This document shows, in pieces, positions 1 through 5,569 of a stretch of DNA of 5,569 bases (within the stretch, counting starts at the first letter, position 1; every line of letters begins with the position of its first letter). The stretch covers positions 1-5,569 of the forward strand of contig JACMJT010000454.1 in NCBI GenBank assembly GCA_014380505.1, in the 5' to 3' direction. Both the position numbers and the translations under genes were made by a program. The DNA is from Hyphomicrobiales bacterium (lineage in GTDB: Bacteria > Pseudomonadota > Alphaproteobacteria > Rhizobiales > Aestuariivirgaceae). The notes under the pieces are model-generated. The model had not been told where the DNA came from. It did no database searches and saw only the letters and a list, made by a program, of their open reading frames with translations.

Positions 1-41
1 AGCCGTATTTTCGCGGTCATTAAGCCTATTTTCCTCGGTCA
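1..41. repeat. Two imperfect direct repeats, about 21-22 bases apart
   Basis: Copy one (1-20, AGCCGTATTTTCGCGGTCAT) and copy two (23-42, AGCCTATTTTCCTCGGTCAC) share the blocks AGCC, TATTTTC and CGGTCA. TATTTTC is offset by 21 bases and CGGTCA by 22, about two helical turns, so both copies would present the same face of the DNA. This is the spacing expected of a paired regulator site. It could equally be a small chance or slippage duplication, and a further copy may lie beyond the window edge. Function is not known. Confidence 0.4.
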
Positions 42-246
42 CTGCACACTTAGCGCACACGGGACGGGCCGTCATCGCAAAAAACCGGAAAACTCCAGCT
101 TCCGCCGATCCAAACAATGGGGAGCAGCTCACCCTGCCGGCAGAAGCCAGTTTTTGGCGCAATTCTTCGGCTAGCAAGGTGTTGTGTATCGTGTTCGATT
201 GAAACGAGACACTCTCGCAATCAATCAAGGTTGAAACGGTGGTCAT
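1..246 (-). CDS. Possible 5' end of an unrecognised gene, running off the left edge (weak)
   Basis: A minus-strand frame starts with ATG at 246 and stays open for all 82 codons to position 1, so it has no stop in the window. The product begins MTTVSTLIDCESVSF and ends NRLNDRENTA at the edge; it has cysteines at residues 10, 42, 64 and 67, the last two as a C-x2-C pair. I recognise no family. There is no clear Shine-Dalgarno before the ATG (the bases just upstream read ACTGATCCCCGC), and third codon positions show little of the G/C preference seen in the three neighbouring genes. The frame would also contain a hairpin, a T-run and direct repeats that look non-coding. An open stretch of this length can arise by chance, so this is kept only as a low-confidence partial candidate. 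It would lie in the same orientation as the operon, 28 bases after the acyltransferase-hydrolase stop. Confidence 0.2.
   Translation of the reverse strand, partial: MTTVSTLIDCESVSFQSNTIHNTLLAEELRQKLASAGRVSCSPLFGSAEAGVFRFFAMTARPVCAKCAVTEENRLNDRENTA
79..104 (-). terminator. Weak rho-independent terminator candidate, minus strand
   Basis: Read on the minus strand, CGGAA (104-100) can pair with TTCCG (90-86) around a 9-base loop. After one G comes a run of six T (84-79). The layout resembles an intrinsic terminator, but the stem has only five base pairs and lies about 170 bases after the acyltransferase-hydrolase stop. If it works, it would end the lipid-metabolism transcript here. That would conflict with the weak open frame across the same bases. 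Confidence 0.25.
197..226. other. Imperfect hairpin just downstream of the acyltransferase-hydrolase gene
   Basis: The arms GATTGA (197-202) and TCAATC (221-226) are exact reverse complements, and inside them CGAGA (205-209) pairs with TCTCG (213-217) around a 3-base loop. Two or three unpaired bases form a small internal loop between the stems, giving eleven base pairs in 30 bases. It sits 48 bases past the stop codon on the minus-strand transcript. No T-run follows on either strand, so it is not a classical intrinsic terminator. It could be a 3'-end stabilising structure, part of a factor-dependent end, or a binding site. Confidence 0.4.
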
Positions 247-274
247 GCGGGGATCAGTCCATCGAATTGCGGTT

Positions 275-2683
275 TCAGGGCAATCCTGGCGTGCCAGTCG
301 ATGTGTTTTGGATCGGATTTATCTTGCGAACGCGTTTGCCGGAGTGACGCAGCAGACGTGCAAACACGTCGTTCAATGTCGCGCCGATCCTTGGAAGGAT
401 GGTGGTACGAGGAGGCGTTGCCTGGGTCAGCGGGGAGGCCAAGGTGCCAAGCAGCGAGATAACCAGCGCCTGAGTTCCGGCAATGTCTTCATGCAGGATG
501 CCGTGGCGTTGCGATGGGATCATGTGCAGCGATTTTTCCGCCGACCCGATGCGATCATGAATAAGCCGGGCGCTGGTGGGATCGACGATTGGATCGTCCG
601 TTCCCTGGATAATTGTAACGGGGCAGACAACCTGCGGCAGGCAACGGTTGAGCCCGTCCGCCACCTTTCGCAGCTCGACAAGGCCGCGCACCGGCATGTT
701 GCGGTAGTCGATATCCGGATGCTCGGGATCGCGGGGCAGGAACGGCTTGACACCATCCTGGACATAAACCCATTCGCTGAGCTTGTTGAGGCCATGAATG
801 AGCGAAGCAAATGCGACGCTGCGCGGCCGGAAACTGAGCGGGGCCGAAACTGAAACGACGCCAACGAGGCCCGGCGGGCGGCTCGCCGCGAGGTGCAGGG
901 CCAGCGAGGCGCCAGTGGCGAAGCCAACGATGAGCACCTCTTCCGTCAAATGCGACATGATCTCATAACCACGGCGCACCGAGGCCAGCCAGTCCTGCCA
1001 GCTGCGCTCACGCAAATCCCAAGGCGAAGTTCCGTGACCCTTTAACCTGACGCCGAGGACCGGATGGCCCATGCCAGCAAGGCGCTGTCCCAAAGCCTTA
1101 AGTTCCGCAGGAGAGGCTAGAAGACCATGAACCAGCACCACTCCAGGCTTTGAGGGCCGTTCCGGAACAATGAAATAGGGTTCGCCGGATTGGCCGGCGG
1201 TTTCCTGGCCGTTTACAGCAGCATGGCGCGATTCGCTGAATCGTTCCTTGCACTTGGCGAAGCTGCGCACCTCATCGTCAAAGAGAAGATGCGCCAGAGC
1301 CGCGCCTCCGGCCAGCACGGCCTGTTCGACGATTTTTGTGACACCCTCGAGCGCTGCGATTTCATTGGCATAGACGCGAACGACATTCTCGAGGCGCGGG
1401 TCACGGTTGTCATTGCGGCCACGCAGGGCCGGCAGCAGCCGGTAATGGCTGGCGGTGATTTCAATCAATGACGAAGCCGTGGCAGTTTCAAAAAACTGCA
1501 CAAGCGACTGGCTCGTGCCGTCACGAACGCCATCATAGGCCTCAGGATCGGTCAGTGTCCGGTGCAGGTGGAGGTCCGGTTGCTGCTGCACCTGCTTAAT
1601 AATCGCATAGAGAAGTCCGTGAAAGCGGCTTCGCTCAATTTCTGTTTCGCCCTCTTTCAAAAGGCGCATGATAAGCCGCGATGCGAGATGACTGACGTTG
1701 ACGGTGACACGGGCATACATTTCGGTCATGCACAGGTCGCGCAAACGTTGCGTGGTGCGCCGCATGGTAAGGGCCGCCATGCGCTCGATCCAGCGGCTCG
1801 CCGTGTTCTTGAGATCGAAAAGATCTTCGAGACTGTCGATCTGCTCGAAGATGCGGTTCAGTATCATGCGATCCGCCAGGTTCCATGCAACATCGGGATG
1901 AAACGGCTGGCCGAAGCGGATGTCCATGTCGGTATTGCGTAGAAGCAAGTTGCCTTCGACCTGAAATTCTTCCTTGGCCTTCTCGCCAACCTTGAGAAAG
2001 AATTCCGCCGCCTTGCGCAAAATATTGTCGCCGGTGTGGATTGGGTGGAAGGTAATGTTGGAAGGTACAATCAATGAGGGTTTGCGCGCCGCCGCGATCA
2101 ATGCTGTCTGGTCGGCAAGCCCGAGAGCTGCAACCCAACGGTCAAGCCGCTGCAGATCGCCTGCCTCAAGCACTGAGAGGATGCGCTTTTTGAAGATTTC
2201 AAGAACCACGGCCAGCGCTGCGGCGCCGTTGCGGTGCCCGTATTGAGGGCGTAGTGTTTCCAGGAACGGCAATGCCGGAGCGTCGGCAATCCGCCGCTCC
2301 TTGTTCATGCCCCCCTCCGGAAAAATGATTACCTTGCGGCCGCGCAGGATTTCGGCGGCGAGAAAGGCCAATAGTCCCGGGTGATTGTTGGGCACGGCGC
2401 CAACGCCCCACAGCAATTTGGCGAAGCGGTCGTTGCCTTCGAACAGTTCATGGGCGGCAACACAGCGGCAATAAGCCCCTGTGGCTTGGTAAATAAAGTA
2501 TTGCGGAATGATGGTTTCGAAGCGGGCGAAGTGGTTGAACTGAAAAATCTGGCCCTTCTCGATAAGACCGTCTTCAGCATGGACCGCGATGTTCATGCCA
2601 ACGCGGCGGCGCAACAGCGTGAAACCCCTTACACACCATTGGTAGAACGGCTCGTTGATCTTCATTTCGGGGCTGCCGCTCAT
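275..2683 (-). CDS. Fused PlsC-like acyltransferase / alpha/beta-hydrolase protein (802 aa)
   Basis: The N-terminal domain (about 45-260) resembles glycerolipid acyltransferases (PlsC/LPLAT): block I N50-H51-F-A-R-F-E56, block III FPEG at 121-124, and a block-IV-like IVPSNITFHP near 205-214. Block I is H-x4-E instead of H-x4-D. A long, mostly helical region (about 265-500) has no recognised domain. The C-terminal domain (about 505-755) is an Est30/monoglyceride-lipase type alpha/beta hydrolase: oxyanion motif HGLLASP (519-525), GHGTSPWDL (549-557), acid in GTDDPIV (Asp697) and histidine in QRHGIL (His727). The nucleophile elbow is GFATG (587-591), so Ala589 replaces the expected serine and ester hydrolysis by the usual mechanism is doubtful. 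No signal peptide or clear membrane helix is seen. The start at 2683 is chosen for a perfect AGGAGGT 7 bases upstream; the frame also opens at TTG 2740 and ATG 2737, with weaker sites. Likely role, inferred: acyl transfer or lipid handling linked to the upstream beta-oxidation genes. Confidence 0.92.
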   Translation of the reverse strand: MSGSPEMKINEPFYQWCVRGFTLLRRRVGMNIAVHAEDGLIEKGQIFQFNHFARFETIIPQYFIYQATGAYCRCVAAHELFEGNDRFAKLLWGVGAVPNNHPGLLAFLAAEILRGRKVIIFPEGGMNKERRIADAPALPFLETLRPQYGHRNGAAALAVVLEIFKKRILSVLEAGDLQRLDRWVAALGLADQTALIAAARKPSLIVPSNITFHPIHTGDNILRKAAEFFLKVGEKAKEEFQVEGNLLLRNTDMDIRFGQPFHPDVAWNLADRMILNRIFEQIDSLEDLFDLKNTASRWIERMAALTMRRTTQRLRDLCMTEMYARVTVNVSHLASRLIMRLLKEGETEIERSRFHGLLYAIIKQVQQQPDLHLHRTLTDPEAYDGVRDGTSQSLVQFFETATASSLIEITASHYRLLPALRGRNDNRDPRLENVVRVYANEIAALEGVTKIVEQAVLAGGAALAHLLFDDEVRSFAKCKERFSESRHAAVNGQETAGQSGEPYFIVPERPSKPGVVLVHGLLASPAELKALGQRLAGMGHPVLGVRLKGHGTSPWDLRERSWQDWLASVRRGYEIMSHLTEEVLIVGFATGASLALHLAASRPPGLVGVVSVSAPLSFRPRSVAFASLIHGLNKLSEWVYVQDGVKPFLPRDPEHPDIDYRNMPVRGLVELRKVADGLNRCLPQVVCPVTIIQGTDDPIVDPTSARLIHDRIGSAEKSLHMIPSQRHGILHEDIAGTQALVISLLGTLASPLTQATPPRTTILPRIGATLNDVFARLLRHSGKRVRKINPIQNTSTGTPGLP

Positions 2684-2690
2684 CGCGTCG

Positions 2691-2697
2691 ACCTCCT
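2691..2697 (-). promoter_or_regulatory. Strong Shine-Dalgarno that decides the start of the acyltransferase-hydrolase gene
   Basis: On the minus strand the sequence is AGGAGGT, then seven bases (CGACGCG), then ATG at 2683. It is a complete anti-16S match at good spacing. The in-frame ATG at 2737 and TTG at 2740 have only CCTAGG close by. This supports an 802-residue product rather than 820-821 residues. Confidence 0.8.
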
Positions 2698-2742
2698 GCC
2701 CCTGGAAGCCCGGAGCAACGGCACTGTTTTTCCCCATCAACC

Positions 2743-2758
2743 TAGGACAATTGTGCTA
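2743..2758. promoter_or_regulatory. 16-base near-palindrome in the intergenic gap, possible operator
   Basis: TAGGACAATTGTGCTA reads as its own reverse complement except at one symmetric position pair (G at 2746, G at 2755), around a perfect ACAATTGT core. It lies in the A/T-rich part of the 121-base gap between the acyl-CoA dehydrogenase stop and the acyltransferase-hydrolase start, 60 bases before the chosen ATG. Size and symmetry fit a dimeric repressor site (TetR, MarR or GntR type), but no specific regulator consensus is recognised. I could not place convincing -35/-10 boxes next to it. A further 8-base palindrome ATTTAAAT lies at 2766-2773. Confidence 0.35.
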
Positions 2759-2804
2759 AAAGTTCATTTAAATCTCTGTTAGGTTTTTGGCAGGAAATGG
2801 CGCT

Positions 2805-4583
2805 TCAAAAGGCCTCTTCGCTGAGCGCCATAACCGGTGCCGAACCGGCGGTAATGCTGGACAAAAGGCTGCCGGTTTCGGGGAGCATCTTGGCCAAATA
2901 GAATCTTGCACTTGCGAGTTTGGCGGCGTTGAAGCTGTCGGCGCTGTTGGCTTGCGCGGTTTCCACCATACGGCACCACATGTAACCGATGGCGACAAGC
3001 CCGAACATGCGGAGATATTCGGTTGCCGCAGCGCCCGCATCATCGGGATTTGCCGTTCCGGCCTTGCCTAGCCAGAGCGTTGCCTGCTGCAACCTTCCGA
3101 AGGCCTTGGCCATGGGCATGACGAAATCCATCATGCCCGGCACACCCGCCATGCGTTCGAGATCGGCTGCTACCGGATGGAAGAACCGGCGCGCCAAACG
3201 CCCGGTACCCATGGGCAGCTTCCGGCCCACGAGATCGAGCGCCTGAATGCCGTTGGTACCTTCATAGATCTGGGTAATGCGCGCATCGCGCGCCAGCTGC
3301 TCCATTCCGTTTTCCCGGATATAACCATGGCCGCCAAAAACCTGCATGCCGTCGTTGGCGGCGCTGAAACCCAGATCGGTGAGCATGGACTTCACGATTG
3401 GAGTCATGAGGGCCACGAGATCATCGGCAGCCTCGCGCCGCTCGGCATCGGGATGGCTGGTGGAAATGTCGAGTTCATGGCCAATCCACAGTGCCAGCGC
3501 CCGGCAGCCCTCGGTCATCACTTTCATCTTCATCAGCAGGCGCCTTATGTCGGGATGGACGATGATGGGATCGGCGGGCTGATCGGGAAATTTAGCGCCT
3601 GTCGCGGCGCGCATCTGCAAGCGACTTTTAGCGTAGGCGACCGCGCCCTGGTAGGCGGCTTCTGCAACGCCAAGGCCCTGAATGCCCACCATGAGGCGCG
3701 CGGCGTTCATCATGGTGAACATGGCGGAGAGTCCCTTGTGGGGCTGGCCCACGAGCCAGGCGTGCGCGCCATCGAAGTTCATGACGCAAGTGGGCGAGGC
3801 CTTGATCCCCATTTTCTTTTCAAGGGCGCCGCAGGCCAGCGCGTTTCTTTTTCCCACGGCGCCATCGGCCATTGGCAGGAACTTGGGACAGACAAAAAGC
3901 GAAATGCCGCGAACCCCTGTCGGAGCATCGGGGAGTCTGGCCAGCACGAGGTGGACGATGTTCTCGGTCAAGTCGTGCTCACCGGCGGAGATAAAAATCT
4001 TGGTGCCGTGAATTTTGAAGGAGCCGTCGCCTGCGGGCTCGGCGCGCGTCTTGATGAGGCCGAGGTCGGTGCCGCATTGGGGCTCGGTCAGGCACATGGT
4101 GCCGGACCATTGGCCGGAGACCATTTTCGGCAGATAGGTTTGCTTCAGCGCATCGGTGGCATGGACGCGCAGTGCGTTGTAGGCGCCATGCGTCAAGCCC
4201 GGGAAAAGCCCGAAGGAAAGATTGGCGGAGCAGATCATTTCTTCAACGGCAAAGTTCACGGGCGAGGTAAGCCCCTGCCCGCCGAATTGGGGATCGCAGG
4301 CAAGGCCGGTCCAGCCGCCTTCAACGTATTTGTTGTAAGCCTCCTTGAAGCCTTTGGGTGTCGTTACCGTTCCTTGCTCGAAGTGGCAGCCTTCCTCATC
4401 GCCACTGCGATTTATGGGTTGCAACACATTTTCGCAGAAGCGGCCCGCCTCCTCCAGAATGGCGGTCACAACATCGGGAGAGGCTTCTGCATAGGAGGCC
4501 ATGGCGTTGCCTGAGTCCTGCACTTTCAGAACGTCGAAGAGGATAAATTGCATGTCGCGCAGGGGCGCTTTGTAGCTGGGCAT
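2805..4583 (-). CDS. Acyl-CoA dehydrogenase, DmdC-like long form (592 aa)
   Basis: This is an FAD-dependent acyl-CoA dehydrogenase that forms the 2,3-double bond of an acyl-CoA, passing electrons to electron-transfer flavoprotein. The order is N-terminal helical domain (about 35-160), middle beta domain with the flavin/substrate motif CLTEPQCGTDLG (164-175), C-terminal helical domain with QVFGGHGYIRENGMEQLARD (414-433), and the catalytic base Glu441 in IYEGTNGIQ. A further C-terminal extension (about 465-592) is typical of the 590-600 residue subfamily that includes DmdC (methylmercaptopropionyl-CoA dehydrogenase) and many uncharacterised fatty acyl-CoA dehydrogenases. Chain-length preference cannot be read from sequence. 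The start MPSYKAPLRDMQF at 4583 matches the usual family N-terminus and has GAGG just upstream. The frame extends upstream to an ATG at 4661, but that would overlap the previous gene and add 26 residues unlike the family. It is coupled to the upstream hydratase gene with a 7-base gap. Confidence 0.95.
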   Translation of the reverse strand: MPSYKAPLRDMQFILFDVLKVQDSGNAMASYAEASPDVVTAILEEAGRFCENVLQPINRSGDEEGCHFEQGTVTTPKGFKEAYNKYVEGGWTGLACDPQFGGQGLTSPVNFAVEEMICSANLSFGLFPGLTHGAYNALRVHATDALKQTYLPKMVSGQWSGTMCLTEPQCGTDLGLIKTRAEPAGDGSFKIHGTKIFISAGEHDLTENIVHLVLARLPDAPTGVRGISLFVCPKFLPMADGAVGKRNALACGALEKKMGIKASPTCVMNFDGAHAWLVGQPHKGLSAMFTMMNAARLMVGIQGLGVAEAAYQGAVAYAKSRLQMRAATGAKFPDQPADPIIVHPDIRRLLMKMKVMTEGCRALALWIGHELDISTSHPDAERREAADDLVALMTPIVKSMLTDLGFSAANDGMQVFGGHGYIRENGMEQLARDARITQIYEGTNGIQALDLVGRKLPMGTGRLARRFFHPVAADLERMAGVPGMMDFVMPMAKAFGRLQQATLWLGKAGTANPDDAGAAATEYLRMFGLVAIGYMWCRMVETAQANSADSFNAAKLASARFYLAKMLPETGSLLSSITAGSAPVMALSEEAF

Positions 4584-4587
4584 CGTT

Positions 4588-4593
4588 ACCTCA
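4588..4593 (-). promoter_or_regulatory. Ribosome binding site overlapping the upstream stop codon
   Basis: On the minus strand the junction reads TGAGGTAACGATG: the TGA stop of the hydratase gene (4593-4591) forms part of the TGAGGT that serves the ATG at 4583. Spacing from GAGG to ATG is 5 bases. Overlap of stop and ribosome binding site points to translational coupling and fixes the dehydrogenase start at 4583 rather than the in-frame ATG at 4661. Confidence 0.7.
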
Positions 4594-5569
4594 ATTCCGC
4601 AATGGCTTGCCGTCGGCCAGCATGGCTTCCATTCTCGCCAGGGTTGGCTCAGTCTTAACAAGCGCCATGAAGGCCCGCTTCTCGAGCTTCATCACGCGGT
4701 CCTCATCAACCGTATCCATCACATCTGTGTCGCCACCGGAGAGCACATTGGCGAGGTGGCCCGCGACGGCGACATCATGGGGGAACGCCAGCCCTTGCAA
4801 GACATAGCCATCGACGGCAAGCCTGAGTGCCGCACGGGCCGTGGCTCCGGGCAGGCGAAGTTCAACGGGATCGGGCGGCTTGTAGCCAGCGGCCGCCATC
4901 TTGAGCGCCAGGGCCTTGGCATCGGCCAGCAGCCTGTCGCGGTTCATGGTGATGCCATCGGTCTTGCGAAGAAGTTTCATCTCCTTGGCATCGGCGGCGG
5001 ATTTCGAAACCTTAGCCAGGGATATTTGCTCGACGGCCGCCATCACGGCGGGCATGGGCCCCTGGGGCTCTCGGGGGCCGGGCTGGTTACGGATCAGCAT
5101 TTCCTTGCAGCCGCCCCAGGCTGGAATTATGCCAACTCCCACTTCAACGAGGCCCATGTAGGTTTCCGCATGGGCCTGCACGGCCGAACAGTGGAGCAGA
5201 ATTTCACAGCCGCCGCCCAAGGCCATGCCGCTGGGCGCTCCCACCACAGGGAACTTTGCATATTTGAGCGCGCGCATCACCGACTGGCCCTGGACGATCA
5301 ACTGGTCCAGCGTTGGCCACACGGCAAGATTTGCGGCAAAGAGGGCGAGACCAATGTTGGCGCCGACGGAAAAATTGTCGGCCTCATTGTGAATGATGAG
5401 GGCGCGCATGCCTTCTCCTACAATGTCGACGGCCTGCTGCACCATGGCGAGACTATCGGGATCAAGCGTGTTCATCTTGCTGTGGAATTCAAGGCAGGCA
5501 ACGCCGTCGCCAATGTCCCAGACGCTGGCCGAACCGTTCCTTGCGAGGGGCTTTGCTCCCCGCTTGCAG
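4591..5569 (-). CDS. 3-hydroxyacyl-CoA dehydrogenase/enoyl-CoA hydratase, FadN type (3' part only)
   Basis: The last 325 codons of a larger gene are visible; the frame is still open at 5569, upstream of the internal ATG at 5475, so the true start is outside the window. The visible part is a crotonase-fold enoyl-CoA hydratase domain: linker and first strand SASVWDIGDGVACLEFHSK, oxyanion motif NFSVGANIG, then GGGCE and GLVEVGVGIIP. The two glutamates used for water addition are both present, at visible residues 122 (codon 5203-5205) and 142 (5143-5145), 20 apart as in E. coli FadB Glu119/Glu139. The C-terminus ends in GKPLRN, a familiar ending of FadN-type proteins (NAD-dependent hydroxyacyl-CoA dehydrogenase first, hydratase last, about 770-790 residues). 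The dehydrogenase half is inferred, not seen. Role: hydration of trans-2-enoyl-CoA and oxidation of the 3-hydroxyacyl-CoA in the cytoplasm. It is followed directly by the acyl-CoA dehydrogenase gene, giving two consecutive beta-oxidation enzymes in one operon. Confidence 0.93.
   Translation of the reverse strand, partial: CKRGAKPLARNGSASVWDIGDGVACLEFHSKMNTLDPDSLAMVQQAVDIVGEGMRALIIHNEADNFSVGANIGLALFAANLAVWPTLDQLIVQGQSVMRALKYAKFPVVGAPSGMALGGGCEILLHCSAVQAHAETYMGLVEVGVGIIPAWGGCKEMLIRNQPGPREPQGPMPAVMAAVEQISLAKVSKSAADAKEMKLLRKTDGITMNRDRLLADAKALALKMAAAGYKPPDPVELRLPGATARAALRLAVDGYVLQGLAFPHDVAVAGHLANVLSGGDTDVMDTVDEDRVMKLEKRAFMALVKTEPTLARMEAMLADGKPLRN

Noticed and set aside
134..143. Ten-base palindrome CTGCCGGCAG
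   Set aside because: Short, GC-rich and without flanking structure; expected by chance at this composition.
117..347. Plus-strand open frame of 76 codons partly in the left non-coding stretch
   Set aside because: It has no Shine-Dalgarno, an unusual Cys/Arg/Ser-rich composition, and overlaps the end of the minus-strand gene by over 70 bases.
239..853. Plus-strand open frame of 204 codons
   Set aside because: It is antisense to the 3' part of the acyltransferase-hydrolase gene, with no ribosome binding site and no recognisable domain.
2684..2740. In-frame TTG/ATG extension of the fusion protein by 18-19 residues
   Set aside because: The start at 2683 has a perfect AGGAGGT at ideal spacing; the upstream starts have only a weak site and overlap the candidate operator region.
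3177..4514. Plus-strand open frame of 445 codons
   Set aside because: It lies entirely opposite the well-supported acyl-CoA dehydrogenase; its translation resembles no family and its openness follows from the codon bias of the real gene.
4584..4661. Upstream ATG extension of the acyl-CoA dehydrogenase
   Set aside because: The 26 extra residues are out-of-frame reading of the hydratase 3' end; the ATG at 4583 has a ribosome binding site and the standard family N-terminus.
5545..5565. GC-rich hairpin GGGG...CCCC near the right edge
   Set aside because: It is inside the open coding frame of the hydratase linker, has no T-run, and is explained by the codons there.

Overview
The window looks like chromosomal DNA from an alphaproteobacterium. 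That is an inference from three things: the moderately GC-rich coding sequence, close runs of genes on one strand, and protein families (a FadN-type fused beta-oxidation enzyme and a roughly 590-residue DmdC-like acyl-CoA dehydrogenase) that are typical of Hyphomicrobiales/Rhodospirillales-type genomes. Genus cannot be called. I see no RNA gene, insertion sequence, CRISPR array or phage gene.

All confident genes lie on the minus strand, so the transcript reads from high to low coordinates. At the right edge is the 3' part of a 3-hydroxyacyl-CoA dehydrogenase/enoyl-CoA hydratase (4591-5569, cut by the window edge; only the crotonase domain is visible). Seven bases later comes an acyl-CoA dehydrogenase (2805-4583) whose ribosome binding site overlaps the previous stop codon. 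These two are almost certainly co-transcribed and supply the oxidation, hydration and second oxidation steps of fatty-acid beta-oxidation. A thiolase is not in the window.

After a 121-base gap holding a 16-base near-palindrome and a strong Shine-Dalgarno comes the most unusual gene (275-2683). It is an 802-residue protein joining an N-terminal PlsC-like acyltransferase domain, a long helical middle region, and a C-terminal alpha/beta-hydrolase domain of the Est30/monoglyceride-lipase type. Both catalytic centres are non-canonical in the sequence: the acyltransferase box is H-x4-E rather than H-x4-D, and the hydrolase nucleophile elbow reads G-F-A-T-G, with alanine where the catalytic serine should be, although the acid and the histidine are kept. 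Placed after beta-oxidation genes, it probably acts on acyl chains or lipids, but its reaction cannot be stated.

The left 274 bases hold no confident gene. They contain an imperfect hairpin after the stop, a weak terminator-like hairpin with a T-run, two near-identical direct repeats one to two helical turns apart at the extreme edge, and an 82-codon open frame running off the left end that may or may not be coding.
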